This document shows, piece by piece, positions 23,921-32,074 of a DNA stretch of 36,214 bases. The number at the start of each line of letters is the position of its first letter. Within the stretch, counting starts at the first letter, position 1. The notes beneath the pieces are model-generated. The model saw nothing but the letters and a program-made list of their open reading frames with translations, did no database searches and was not told the DNA's origin. A program made the position numbers and the translations under genes. The DNA comes from Bacillota bacterium (GTDB taxonomy: Bacteria; Bacillota; Limnochordia; Darwinibacteriales; DTU012): NCBI GenBank assembly GCA_012837335.1, contig DURM01000066.1:1-36214 (forward strand), written 5' to 3'.

Positions 23921-24982
23921 TTGAAAAACAAACCTCTAATCGGTATCATAACTATTTCTTTAGGCTGGGTGGAAGACAGCTATCACATCTATTTTGAGCT
24001 GGAAGAAGAATTAACCGAGCTTGGAGTTGAGCTGGTGGTTTTTACACCCTATGGGATTGATTGGATGCGAGACAAGATCCGCGGTTTAGTGTTTAAGGAT
24101 GGAGAGTGGGAGAGAGGGGAAACGCGGCTTCCGGATGCGGTTTACAACCGTCTCTACGGCACAAATCCCAAGACAATCGCGAGATTGGTTAAGGAGCTCG
24201 GCACAAATCATGTCTATAACCATGAAAACCGCCTCGATAAGAGTGTGGTAGCCAATCTGCTCGCCCGCTCTAAACTGAAGGAATACCTGCCGGCCACTTA
24301 TGGATACAGCTGGGATAACCTTAAAATGCTTCTCGATAACCAGAGTCGGGTTGTTCTCAAACCGGTTTATGGGCACTACGGCCTCGATATCTTTCTGATT
24401 GAGCAGGGGGAAAATGGCTGGGAGGTCTTTGTCGAAACACTTCGCAGTCCTAGATTCCGTTTTGACCGACTCCAGGGCTTACGAGCTTGGACAGAGGAAC
24501 TGAATTCCCAGACTAAGAGCGGATATTTGGTACAGCGGTGGATCGAACCCCTTAAGTATAATGGACGCTATTTTGACCTGCGGCTGCTGCTGCAGCGGGG
24601 AGGTCGGGGAGCTTGGGAAACAACAGCGGTAATGAGCCGCATTACCCGCTTAAACTATTTTGTCAGTAATTTTGTTTACAAGACTGTAGACGGGGAAGAA
24701 CTTCTGCGGCAGGTTGGATTGCCGACTTTACCCCGGAAGCTGGGTTCAATCGCCTATCAGGCGGCTGAGCTTCTAGAACGAAGGTTAGGCCACTTTGCGG
24801 AACTAAGCGTGGATTTCCTGGTAGATAACAAGAACCAGCCTTGGATTATTGAAATCAACGGCAAACCCCGCCGCGATTTATTTGAAGACTACGCCGACGA
24901 AGAGCTGCTGAAAAAAATTTATCTCCGTCCGATTGTCTACGGACGCTATCTGGCTGCAAAAAAGCTGAAAGGGCAGCGCTAA
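23921..24982 (+). CDS. YheC/YheD-family ATP-grasp endospore coat-associated protein, second copy
   Basis: This 353-aa paralogue of the protein at 231-1259 has the same order of motifs: VYNRLYG, LDKSVVA, VVLKPVYGHYG, FDLRLLLQ, VMSRITRLNYF and WIIEINGKPRR. The N-terminal segment (IGIITISLGW) also matches YheC/D proteins. TTG 23921 is preferred because GGTGAT lies about 4 nt before it; GTG 23912 has no ribosome binding site. CATATATTA at 23898-23906 resembles a sporulation sigma-K -10, but no good -35 is seen. The stop codon sits in the loop of the terminator hairpin. Confidence 0.88.
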   Translation: MKNKPLIGIITISLGWVEDSYHIYFELEEELTELGVELVVFTPYGIDWMRDKIRGLVFKDGEWERGETRLPDAVYNRLYGTNPKTIARLVKELGTNHVYNHENRLDKSVVANLLARSKLKEYLPATYGYSWDNLKMLLDNQSRVVLKPVYGHYGLDIFLIEQGENGWEVFVETLRSPRFRFDRLQGLRAWTEELNSQTKSGYLVQRWIEPLKYNGRYFDLRLLLQRGGRGAWETTAVMSRITRLNYFVSNFVYKTVDGEELLRQVGLPTLPRKLGSIAYQAAELLERRLGHFAELSVDFLVDNKNQPWIIEINGKPRRDLFEDYADEELLKKIYLRPIVYGRYLAAKKLKGQR

Positions 24983-25005
24983 AACTGCCCTCCCAGCTTT
25001 TTGCT
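24961..25005 (+). terminator. intrinsic terminator overlapping the end of the ATP-grasp gene
   Basis: AAAGCTG (24961-24967) and GGGCAG (24971-24976) pair with CTGCCC (24985-24990) and CAGCTTT (24994-25000), with 3-nt symmetric internal loops, followed by T residues. The TAA stop (24980-24982) is in the apical loop. Confidence 0.8.
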
Positions 25006-25026
25006 TATGATACTGCCTGCAGCGAT

Positions 25027-25278
25027 TTAGGCGAGGTTTTCATTAGCAGTGCCTGGTGCACCGACAATAGCAACAATTTTTCTGCAGTCGATGGTAATGC
25101 GGCGATCGTCTTCATCGGCTACTACAATACAATCACAGCCCACCTGAAGCACTTCAAAAATTTGGGTACCGTCCAATCCTAAGTCAAAATCATCTTCGAT
25201 GCTCTCTACAAAGATTCTGGCATTCCTGCCTTGATAAAAATCATATTGATCACAGCAGCTGCAGCGCTGAATACCCAT
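25027..25278 (-). CDS. uncharacterised 83-aa cysteine-containing protein
   Basis: The ATG follows AAAGGAGGG by 6 nt, an excellent ribosome binding site, so this is very likely a real gene. The protein starts MGIQRCSCCDQYDF; three clustered Cys near the N-terminus and later VGCDCIVV and TIDCRK give six Cys in total. The middle is acidic (ESIEDDFDLG) and the rest is beta-rich. It is reminiscent of small cysteine-rich spore or metal-binding proteins, but I cannot name a family. It is convergent with the ATP-grasp gene and divergent from adenosine deaminase. Confidence 0.72.
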   Translation of the reverse strand: MGIQRCSCCDQYDFYQGRNARIFVESIEDDFDLGLDGTQIFEVLQVGCDCIVVADEDDRRITIDCRKIVAIVGAPGTANENLA

Positions 25279-25440
25279 GGTTTTCCCTCCTTTGGATTTG
25301 AAACCAGATCAAATAGTTTCTACTCGGTTACAATATATGGAGAAGAAGATAGATTTGCTGTAGTGCCCGGTTCCCATTTTGCAAGGCTTTCGGCGCTTTT
25401 TGGCGAAATAATCAATAAATGCAGGGGATGGGGTGAAAAT

Positions 25441-26484
25441 ATGAAAACCAATGATATTTGGGTAAAACTGCCGAAAGTAAATCTGCATCACCACTTGGAA
25501 GGTGCGATTCGGCTGGAGACTTTTTTGGAGATAGCATCTACCCACATGCTTCCGATTCCAGTGCGAACTTTAGAGGATGCAGCAGATTATCTGCAGGTTT
25601 CTGATGAGGACAAAAGCCTGGCCGATTTTCTGGTTAAAGTTGACCGCTCCCTTGAGGTGTCTAAATTTCCGGGAGTTTTAGAGCGGATGGCCTATGAAGC
25701 GGTTGAAGATGCTTACCGGCAGAATGTGCGCTATTTAGAGATCAGGTTTGGTCCCTGGCTCCATGTGACGCCGGAGCGTTCCCTTAGAAATGTAATTGAA
25801 GAAACGCTTTCCGGGATCAATCAGGCTTGCAGCAGGTATCCGATTACCGCCCGCTTGATTGTCTGTGCCCTTAGACAGCATGAGCCCAAGCAGAATCTGA
25901 TCCTTGCTAGAACTGCTGCGGAATATATCGAGCAGGGTGCAGCCGGCTTTGACATTGCGGGAGATGAAGCGGCATATCCTGCCGATATTTTTGCCGAGGC
26001 ATTCAAGACAGCTAAGAAAAGTGGACTGGGTATTACTGTTCACGCGGGAGAAGTCGGCGATGGCAGCCGCGTCTTGGAGGCGATTGAAGTTTTGGGCGCT
26101 GATCGGATCGGTCACGGTATTCAGATAGCGGATAACACAAGCTTAATGGAGGCAGTAAAAAAGGCGGGCGTCACACTGGAAGTGTGTCCCACCAGCAATG
26201 TCCACACGCGGGCGGTGCCGGAGCTGGCTGTCCATCCCATTCGCAGACTATATGATTGGGGAGTAAAAGTGAGTCTCGGTGATGATGATCCTACCACATC
26301 CTCCATCACGATTTCTTCAGAGTACGAGCTGATTGGGGAGCAGTTTAATTTTACGCCTGCTGAAATCGCTGCGATTGTCCTGACCGGAGCGGAGGCCGCG
26401 TTCTTACCAGCAGAGCAGAAACACAAGCTGGTTACCGAACTTAATCAAGAACTAACTTCTTGGCTGAAACAGGCACAAAACTGA
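25441..26484 (+). CDS. add: adenosine deaminase
   Basis: This 347-aa metal-dependent TIM-barrel enzyme deaminates adenosine or deoxyadenosine to inosine for purine salvage. The zinc ligands His16 and His18 lie in LHHHLEGAIR, His201 and catalytic Glu204 in HAGEVGDG, then DRIGHGIQI, LEVCPTSNVHT, and the Asp282-Asp283 pair in SLGDDDPTTS. These are all in the standard order, and length is normal. ATG 25441 follows GGGGTG by 5 nt; a longer reading from 25231 runs through the divergent cysteine-protein gene and lacks conserved residues. Its last 44 nt overlap the convergent kinase gene. An aminodeoxyfutalosine-type deaminase is an alternative specificity. Confidence 0.88.
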   Translation: MKTNDIWVKLPKVNLHHHLEGAIRLETFLEIASTHMLPIPVRTLEDAADYLQVSDEDKSLADFLVKVDRSLEVSKFPGVLERMAYEAVEDAYRQNVRYLEIRFGPWLHVTPERSLRNVIEETLSGINQACSRYPITARLIVCALRQHEPKQNLILARTAAEYIEQGAAGFDIAGDEAAYPADIFAEAFKTAKKSGLGITVHAGEVGDGSRVLEAIEVLGADRIGHGIQIADNTSLMEAVKKAGVTLEVCPTSNVHTRAVPELAVHPIRRLYDWGVKVSLGDDDPTTSSITISSEYELIGEQFNFTPAEIAAIVLTGAEAAFLPAEQKHKLVTELNQELTSWLKQAQN

Positions 26485-27628
26485 TAATAAAGGCTGTACC
26501 CCTGGGGCTAGTTTCGACCGCGAGTGACGCGTCGTTGCGTTTAGCCAGAGAGCGGCAGATTGCTAATCCTAATCCGGAACCGCCGGATTTGGTAGTGAAA
26601 AAGGGTTCCCAGATTCTATTCAGCGCTTCTCGGGGTATGCCCGGACCCTGATCGCGGACCACCAGCTCCACATTGTGCGCCTCATACCTAGTTGTAATGG
26701 TAAGAGTTTTACCTGCTTCGTCCATTGCTTCTAGTCCGTTAAGAGCAAGATTGAGGAGCAGCTGGGTGATATCGTTGTAGTTAACATAAACTGGCGGACA
26801 AGCTTTAAGATTATAGACAATGTTTTTGTGCTCGCGTGTACCTTTTGCATCGAGGAGATACCGCATATCCTCGACAATTTCTTCGAGGTGGTACTCTGCT
26901 CTTTCGCTGCGTTTAACTTTATTGATCGTCAGATAGTTAGATAAAATAGTATTAATGCGGTCGAGTTCGCTGATCAGTATTTCAATTTTATCATGATCGA
27001 GGGGGCTTCTGGTTAATCTGGCGAGATCCAGGAGAGCGTGCATTGTGGTCATGGGGTTTTTGATTTCGTGGGCGACGCAGGCTGCCAGTTGATTGGATAG
27101 ATTGCAGCTGTTAAATTGGATGAACTGTTCCAAAGGGCCGCAGATTGAATCCTTGTCCTGAGGTATTTGACATTGAGGAGTGGTTAGGTGATCATGGTGC
27201 GGCTCCTGCTTAATCTGATTTAAATAACAGCGGAAGTTTAAAAAACCCTGTACTTTCCACAGCAGAACTTCCGGCTTGCAGGGCTTGGCGATGTAATCGA
27301 TGCATCCCTCACAGTTGTCAATGGTATGGACTAACTGGTGTTCGCCCAGATAGAGCACTATTAATGGAATGTGCCTGGTTTTGCTGCGGTTGCGAATGAT
27401 CCTTGATGCTAAACTACCATCAAGTCCTAAGGTTTCTAGATCAAGAACAATTAGGGCTACCGAAGCCTCCTGCGCTGCATGCAGCACTTCATGGCTGGAA
27501 TGAACCTCAATCAGTTCGTGCTGATCCGGGAGAAACTGCCGCAAAACTTTTAACAGGACAGGATCTGATGAACCAACTAAGATTTTGGTACTCACAGTCG
27601 GCTCGAGTTGAGTGGAAAGGTGTAGCAT
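26441..27628 (-). CDS. soluble receiver-histidine kinase, orphan
   Basis: This 395-aa protein has an N-terminal receiver domain, about residues 15-130, with phosphoacceptor Asp63 (LIVLDLE) and Lys115 (IAKPC). It then has a HisKA domain with His187 (VAHEIKNPMTT) and a HATPase_c domain with NLALNGLEAM, DQGPGIP and GGSGLGLAI. The receiver lacks the usual paired acidic residues and its conserved Thr is replaced (VLYLG), so it may be regulatory rather than a normal relay. Cys cluster CEGCIDYIAKPC is unusual. No membrane segment is seen. ATG 27628 is preferred, 7 nt after AAAGGAG. No response regulator adjoins it; a Spo0A-phosphorelay input is possible but unproven. Confidence 0.87.
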   Translation of the reverse strand: MLHLSTQLEPTVSTKILVGSSDPVLLKVLRQFLPDQHELIEVHSSHEVLHAAQEASVALIVLDLETLGLDGSLASRIIRNRSKTRHIPLIVLYLGEHQLVHTIDNCEGCIDYIAKPCKPEVLLWKVQGFLNFRCYLNQIKQEPHHDHLTTPQCQIPQDKDSICGPLEQFIQFNSCNLSNQLAACVAHEIKNPMTTMHALLDLARLTRSPLDHDKIEILISELDRINTILSNYLTINKVKRSERAEYHLEEIVEDMRYLLDAKGTREHKNIVYNLKACPPVYVNYNDITQLLLNLALNGLEAMDEAGKTLTITTRYEAHNVELVVRDQGPGIPREALNRIWEPFFTTKSGGSGLGLAICRSLAKRNDASLAVETSPRGTAFIISFVPVSAKKLVLD

Positions 27629-27706
27629 GAGCATGCTCCTTTCAGTTCGCAGCTTAGCTGATCGGTTTTGAAGTAAAACATACCTGCAGAAGTCATGAGT
27701 ACCCGG

Positions 27707-27745
27707 CTATCATAGTCAGGATTGTATAGCTACGACTATCATAGT
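27707..27745. repeat. two direct copies of a palindromic 10-mer, candidate operator
   Basis: CTATCATAGT occurs at 27707-27716 and 27736-27745, start to start 29 bp, close to three helical turns. Each copy is nearly palindromic (ACTAT-ATAGT in the second). They sit in the 278-nt divergent region between the kinase and AEC transporter genes, nearer the kinase. This looks like a dimeric regulator binding on one face of the helix. The rest of the region holds the transporter promoter and nothing else I can identify. Confidence 0.5.
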
Positions 27746-27837
27746 TGACTTGGGATCATACTTCTACACCTAAAATCGATCTCCTTTTTTTACTGCTGAC
27801 AACATTTCGACAGATTCCTACACTTTTGAACATCTAC

Positions 27838-27866
27838 TTGGCAAAATGGCAGATAAGTTGTATTAT
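27838..27866 (+). promoter_or_regulatory. sigma-A promoter of the AEC transporter gene
   Basis: The -35 is TTGGCA (27838-27843), the spacer is 17 nt and the -10 is TATTAT (27861-27866), predicting a start near 27873 and a leader of about 34 nt. Confidence 0.65.
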
Positions 27867-27906
27867 CTAAGGGAATGCCGAATACTTTGTCCAAAGGATT
27901 GATATA

Positions 27907-28872
27907 ATGCAGGTTTTCTTCTATATTTTAGGCAGCAATATTGTTCCGATCTTTACGCTCATATTTCTTGGCTTTATCTTAAGCAGAGCGTTCAAAATTG
28001 ATATCTTTACTTTGACTAAGTTTAATCTCTATATTTACGTTCCAATTTTTGTGTTTGTAAATTTATACACGACACCGATAGACATTACCATGCTGAAGGC
28101 GCTCATGTTCGCTATTGCGATCTTGATAGTCAATACCGTGGTCAGTACCTGGACAGCGAAAATGAGAGGATATGACTTGAGCATGACCAGCGCCTTTAAA
28201 AACGCGGTCATGTTTTATAACTCCGGCAATATTGGCCTGCCCTTGATTATGCTGGTGTTCAGCAGCTATCCCTATGTGATTGATGGACAAACCCCCTACC
28301 TGGATTTGGCGGTGACTACTCAGGTAATGGTGCTGGTGATTCAGAATGTAACGACCAATACAATTGCGGTCTTTAACGCGGGCCGGGCTTATCTTGATTG
28401 GAAGGAATCGCTGCGGAAAATACTGCATATGCCCACTGTCTATTCAATTCCAACGGCACTTATTTTAAAATATCTGCCGCTGGATTTAACGCAGGCTCCG
28501 TTTTGGCCGGGACTGCAGTTTGTCCGCCAAGGATTAATTTCGATTGCCTTGTTAACCTTAGGCGTTCAGCTATCTCGAACCACGTTTGACTTTAAAGATC
28601 GGGAAACCTATCTAGCGGTGGCGATGCGGCTTCTCGGCGGACCGGTTCTTGCTTTCTTCTTAATTAAGATATTTGGATTTTCCGGCATTGTGGCTCAAAC
28701 ATTAATGATTTCATCATCGGTTCCCACCGCTGTCAATACCGCATTGATTGCAGTGGAATTTGACAACCGTCCTGATTTTGCTTCGCAGGCAGTAATGGTT
28801 TCAACTCTGTTGAGCGCAGTTACTCTCACCCTAGTAATTTACTTTGCTCGCCTGCTGTTTCCCGTGATTTAA
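27907..28872 (+). CDS. AEC-family transporter (auxin efflux carrier/malate permease type)
   Basis: This 321-aa integral membrane protein has about ten predicted spans. NIVPIFTLIFLGFILSRAF at the N-terminus, a central FYNSGNIGLPL, with the Asn-x-Gly-Asn-like motif of the family's first repeat, and SSSVPTAVNTALIAVEF in the second half are typical of AEC carriers. They export or exchange organic anions such as malate, or other small solutes. ATG 27907 follows AAAGGA with slightly long spacing. It has its own promoter and is followed 83 nt later by the Lrp-type regulator gene, which has a separate promoter. The substrate is unknown. Confidence 0.88.
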   Translation: MQVFFYILGSNIVPIFTLIFLGFILSRAFKIDIFTLTKFNLYIYVPIFVFVNLYTTPIDITMLKALMFAIAILIVNTVVSTWTAKMRGYDLSMTSAFKNAVMFYNSGNIGLPLIMLVFSSYPYVIDGQTPYLDLAVTTQVMVLVIQNVTTNTIAVFNAGRAYLDWKESLRKILHMPTVYSIPTALILKYLPLDLTQAPFWPGLQFVRQGLISIALLTLGVQLSRTTFDFKDRETYLAVAMRLLGGPVLAFFLIKIFGFSGIVAQTLMISSSVPTAVNTALIAVEFDNRPDFASQAVMVSTLLSAVTLTLVIYFARLLFPVI

Positions 28873-28885
28873 TCGGTGTTTGGTA

Positions 28886-28914
28886 TTGAATTTTTATCCA
28901 TAATCGGATAAAAT
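28886..28914 (+). promoter_or_regulatory. sigma-A promoter of the Lrp-aminotransferase-aspartokinase operon
   Basis: The -35 is TTGAAT (28886-28891), the spacer is 17 nt and the -10 is TAAAAT (28909-28914), about 40 nt before the GTG start. Confidence 0.5.
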
Positions 28915-28955
28915 TAAGCAATATTAGTTTATGCTGGATTCAGGAGGGATCAGGC

Positions 28956-29438
28956 GTGGAAAAGAAGCTTCTCGGAATTCTAGAGCGCAATAGTCGGATT
29001 TCCGTTGAACAGCTGGCTGTGATGCTGGAAATCTCTGAGGAAGACGTGATCGAGCTCTTAACTAAACTTGAGAAAAATCGCACGATTTTGGGCTATCACA
29101 CCGTGATTGATTGGGAGAAGACCCAGCGGGAGCTGGTTACTGCTTTAATCGAGGTTAAGGTTACTCCGCAGCGTGGCTTGGGTTTTGACAAAATCGCTGA
29201 ACGGATCTATCAGTATCCGGAGGTGAACAGTGTTTTCCTGATGTCGGGTGGTTTTGATCTGACTGTGATTATCCAAGGTAAAACCATGAAGGAAGTGGCC
29301 ATGTTTGTCTCCCAGAAGTTGGCGCCGTTAGAAGGAGTATTGAGCTGCTCAACTCACTTTGTCCTCAAGAAGTATAAACAGGAGGGCTTTGTCTTCGGAC
29401 CGGAAGAAAAAGATCAACGGGCGGCGATCTGGTTATGA
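28956..29438 (+). CDS. Lrp/AsnC-family transcriptional regulator
   Basis: This 160-aa protein has an N-terminal winged helix (ISVEQLAVMLEISEEDVIELLTKLE, about residues 15-40) and ILGYHTVIDW joining it to the C-terminal RAM ligand-binding domain (VNSVFLMSGGFDLTVII, about 90-106). GTG 28956 follows AGGAGGGATC. The stop overlaps the aminotransferase start by ATGA, so translation is coupled. The pairing resembles Bacillus alaR-alaT (yugG-yugH), in which an Lrp-like protein controls an adjacent alanine transaminase. It probably senses an amino acid and controls its own operon. Confidence 0.93.
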   Translation: MEKKLLGILERNSRISVEQLAVMLEISEEDVIELLTKLEKNRTILGYHTVIDWEKTQRELVTALIEVKVTPQRGLGFDKIAERIYQYPEVNSVFLMSGGFDLTVIIQGKTMKEVAMFVSQKLAPLEGVLSCSTHFVLKKYKQEGFVFGPEEKDQRAAIWL

Positions 29439-30607
29439 GCAGATCTTGGATCAACAGCCGAGTGCAGAGTTTAAAACCGTCCGGAATTCGCAAATTCTTT
29501 GATATTGTCGCCCAGATGGACGATGTTGTCTCCTTGGGAGTGGGCGAACCTGATTTCCTGACTCCCTGGCATGTCCGGGAAGAAGGTATCTATGCCCTGG
29601 AAAAGGGACTGACTACCTATACCTCTAACTCCGGTTTACTTGAGCTGCGCGAAGAAGTAAGCCGCTATTTGGAACAGCAGTACAATTTGAGTTATCGGCC
29701 TCAAGATCAGGTCTTAATTACAGTCGGGGCCAGTGAAGCGATAGATTTGGCTATGCGGGCTGTAATCGAGCCCGGCGATGAGGTATTAATTCCGGAGCCG
29801 TCCTATGTCTCCTACGCACCCTGCGTTATCCTGGCAGGAGGTGTTCCGGTTGCTGTGCCGACAACCAACGCAACCGATTTTCGCTTAACTGGCTCTGATT
29901 TAGAAAGCAGCATTACCGATAAATCCAAGATTTTAGTGCTGCCTTATCCTAATAATCCTACCGGAGCAATTATGGAGAGACATGATTTAGCTGATATTGC
30001 TCGGGTTATTGATAAGTATGATCTTTTGGTTGTCTCAGACGAAATTTACAGCGAACTGACTTATGGAACGAAACACGTCTCCATTGCATCGCTTCCGGGT
30101 ATGTATGAGCGAACGCTGGTGATCAATGGGTTTTCTAAGGCCTTTTCCATGACCGGATGGCGTTTAGGCTATGTAGCGGGAGATCCTGAACTGATCGCTG
30201 CCATGACTAAAGTGCATCAGTTTACGATTATGTGTACACCGACGATCAGTCAGTATGCCGCAGTAGAAGCGCTGCGAAACGGAAGTGAATCAGTTGAAAT
30301 GATGCGCAGCGAATATGATCTGCGGCGCAAATTCTTGGTGCACGCGTTTCGCCAGATGGGATTGGAGTGCTTTGAACCCAAAGGCGCTTTTTATGTATTC
30401 CCGTCGATAAAATCTCTGGGAATGAATAGTGAGGAATTCTGCAACCGTCTCCTCGAAGAAGAGCGGGTGGCTGTAGTGCCGGGAACTGCTTTCGGCAGCT
30501 GCGGCGAAGGTCATATCCGGGTTTCGTACGCGTATTCCCTGCGCAATCTTGAGGAAGCAGTCAAAAGGATCGGCCGCTTTGTGCATCGGGTGAGGCAGAA
30601 GCAGTAG
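29435..30607 (+). CDS. class I PLP-dependent aminotransferase
   Basis: This 390-aa fold-type I aminotransferase has SLGVGEPDF near the N-terminus, YTSNSGLLELREEV, PNNPTGA, VSDEIYSELTY, and the PLP lysine Lys235 in GFSKAFSMTGWRLGYVAG; Arg near HIRVSYAYS binds the carboxylate. Similar Bacillus enzymes act on alanine, aspartate or aromatic amino acids; location between an Lrp regulator and aspartate kinase suggests aspartate or alanine. The ATG overlaps the regulator stop by 4 nt, and aspartate kinase follows after 31 nt. Confidence 0.93.
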   Translation: MSRSWINSRVQSLKPSGIRKFFDIVAQMDDVVSLGVGEPDFLTPWHVREEGIYALEKGLTTYTSNSGLLELREEVSRYLEQQYNLSYRPQDQVLITVGASEAIDLAMRAVIEPGDEVLIPEPSYVSYAPCVILAGGVPVAVPTTNATDFRLTGSDLESSITDKSKILVLPYPNNPTGAIMERHDLADIARVIDKYDLLVVSDEIYSELTYGTKHVSIASLPGMYERTLVINGFSKAFSMTGWRLGYVAGDPELIAAMTKVHQFTIMCTPTISQYAAVEALRNGSESVEMMRSEYDLRRKFLVHAFRQMGLECFEPKGAFYVFPSIKSLGMNSEEFCNRLLEEERVAVVPGTAFGSCGEGHIRVSYAYSLRNLEEAVKRIGRFVHRVRQKQ

Positions 30608-30638
30608 TGTAATTGGTGTTTGGGAGGATGTTGTCAGA

Positions 30639-31955
30639 ATGGGATTAAAAGTTGTTAAGTTCGGCGGCACATCACTAGCGTCAGCTGAAGCCTTTAAAAA
30701 AGTAAAAGCGATTGTTCTCTCGGATCCAAGCCGTCGTTTGGTGATTCCTTCTGCACCGGGCAGACGCTGTCCGGAAGATGAGAAGGTAACCGATCTGCTT
30801 TACCAGTGTCACGAGCGGGTCAGCGCAGGCGTGAGTTTTGATGACCTGTTTGTCAAAATTAAGGAGCGCTATCAGGTTATTGTGTCTGGATTAGAGCTGG
30901 ATTTGAATCTGGAACCATGGCTGGACGAGATTTACGCTCAACTGCCTAAAGAATCAGAACCGGACTACGCGGCAAGCCGGGGCGAATTTCTCAACGGGGT
31001 TATTTTAGCCGCTTATTTAGGCTTTGACTTTGTTGATCCGCAGGAGATGATTCGCTTTAATGAGCACGGCTTTTTGGATTTGAAATTAACAGAGGAACTG
31101 GTCGGCCGGCAGCTGAATCCGAAAAAGCCAGCTGTGATCCCTGGATTCTACGGCAGCATGCCGGATGGGTCGGTGAAAACCTTTCCTCGGGGCGGCTCAG
31201 ATATTACCGGAGCAGTGATTGCTCGCGGTGTCAAAGCCGATTTATATGAAAATTGGACAGATGTGTCCGGATTTTTCATGACAGATCCCCGCATTGTTCC
31301 TGATGCGAAGCAGATATCTTTGATTACTTACCGGGAGCTGCGGGAGCTTGCGTATAATGGCGCGAATGTGCTTCATGAAGCTGCGATTTATCCGGTCAGC
31401 GAGGTAGGTATTCCGATTAATATCCGCAATACCAATGATCCGGATGCGCCCGGCACGATGATTGTGAAAGAAGTCAATCAGCCCCGCGACTGTGGTGATA
31501 TCATTGGCATTGCTGGCCAGAAAGACTTTGTGGTGATTCAAATTGAAAAAGCGCTGCTGAACGAGGAAATGGGTTTTGTGAGGCGGCTGCTCTCTATTTT
31601 AGAAGAAATGCATATATCTTTTGCTCATATGCCTTCGGGAATTGACATGGTTTCCCTGGTGATTTTAAAGACGGAGCTTAATGGAAAACTCGATCAAGTT
31701 ATCGACCTGATTGCAAAACGCCTTAATCCCGATCGCATTGAGGTTGTGGACCAAATTGCCCTCATTGCCACAGTTGGCTTGGGGCTATCCCAAAAGTGTG
31801 GAATCGCTGCCACTTTGTTCAATGCTTTAGCCGCGGCACAGATCAATGTGCGGATGATCGATCAGAACTCGGGCGGCATTAACTTGATTGTCGGTGTCGA
31901 CAACCGTGATTTTGAACAAGCTGTTAAGGCGATTTACAGTGCTTTTGTATCGTAA
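30639..31955 (+). CDS. lysC: aspartate kinase
   Basis: This 438-aa enzyme phosphorylates aspartate, the first step to lysine, threonine, methionine and diaminopimelate. KFGGTS (residues 7-12) and PGFYGSMPDG, with FPRGGSDITGA as the kinase core, are followed by two C-terminal ACT domains (FVVIQIEKALLNEEMG; IALIATVGLGLSQKCGIAATLF) for feedback control. ATG 30639 lies 11 nt from GGAGG, a long spacing seen at several genes here. It ends the three-gene unit. Diaminopimelate also supplies peptidoglycan and spore dipicolinate. No lysine riboswitch is present in the 31-nt gap, so control is probably via the Lrp gene. Confidence 0.94.
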   Translation: MGLKVVKFGGTSLASAEAFKKVKAIVLSDPSRRLVIPSAPGRRCPEDEKVTDLLYQCHERVSAGVSFDDLFVKIKERYQVIVSGLELDLNLEPWLDEIYAQLPKESEPDYAASRGEFLNGVILAAYLGFDFVDPQEMIRFNEHGFLDLKLTEELVGRQLNPKKPAVIPGFYGSMPDGSVKTFPRGGSDITGAVIARGVKADLYENWTDVSGFFMTDPRIVPDAKQISLITYRELRELAYNGANVLHEAAIYPVSEVGIPINIRNTNDPDAPGTMIVKEVNQPRDCGDIIGIAGQKDFVVIQIEKALLNEEMGFVRRLLSILEEMHISFAHMPSGIDMVSLVILKTELNGKLDQVIDLIAKRLNPDRIEVVDQIALIATVGLGLSQKCGIAATLFNALAAAQINVRMIDQNSGGINLIVGVDNRDFEQAVKAIYSAFVS

Positions 31956-32010
31956 CCTCGAGATAATGGCAAAAATATCGAAAAAAGATTGACATGCAGT
32001 AAATATGTAC

Positions 32011-32039
32011 TTAAACAAATGCTAAATATTTGTTATAAT
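32011..32039 (+). promoter_or_regulatory. extended -10 promoter of the exported lipoprotein gene
   Basis: TGTTATAAT (32031-32039) is a perfect extended -10; the -35 at 32011-32016 (TTAAAC) is weak. A perfect TTGACA at 31989-31994 is too far away to serve this -10, and no good -10 is spaced 17 nt from it. Confidence 0.6.
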
Positions 32040-32074
32040 TACAAGAGAAAAAACTGTGAGGAGGTACATATTTA

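Noticed and set aside
31989-32016. Perfect TTGACA with TAAACA 17 nt downstream as promoter of the lipoprotein gene
   Set aside because: The -10 is poor; the downstream extended -10 TGTTATAAT is the better candidate.
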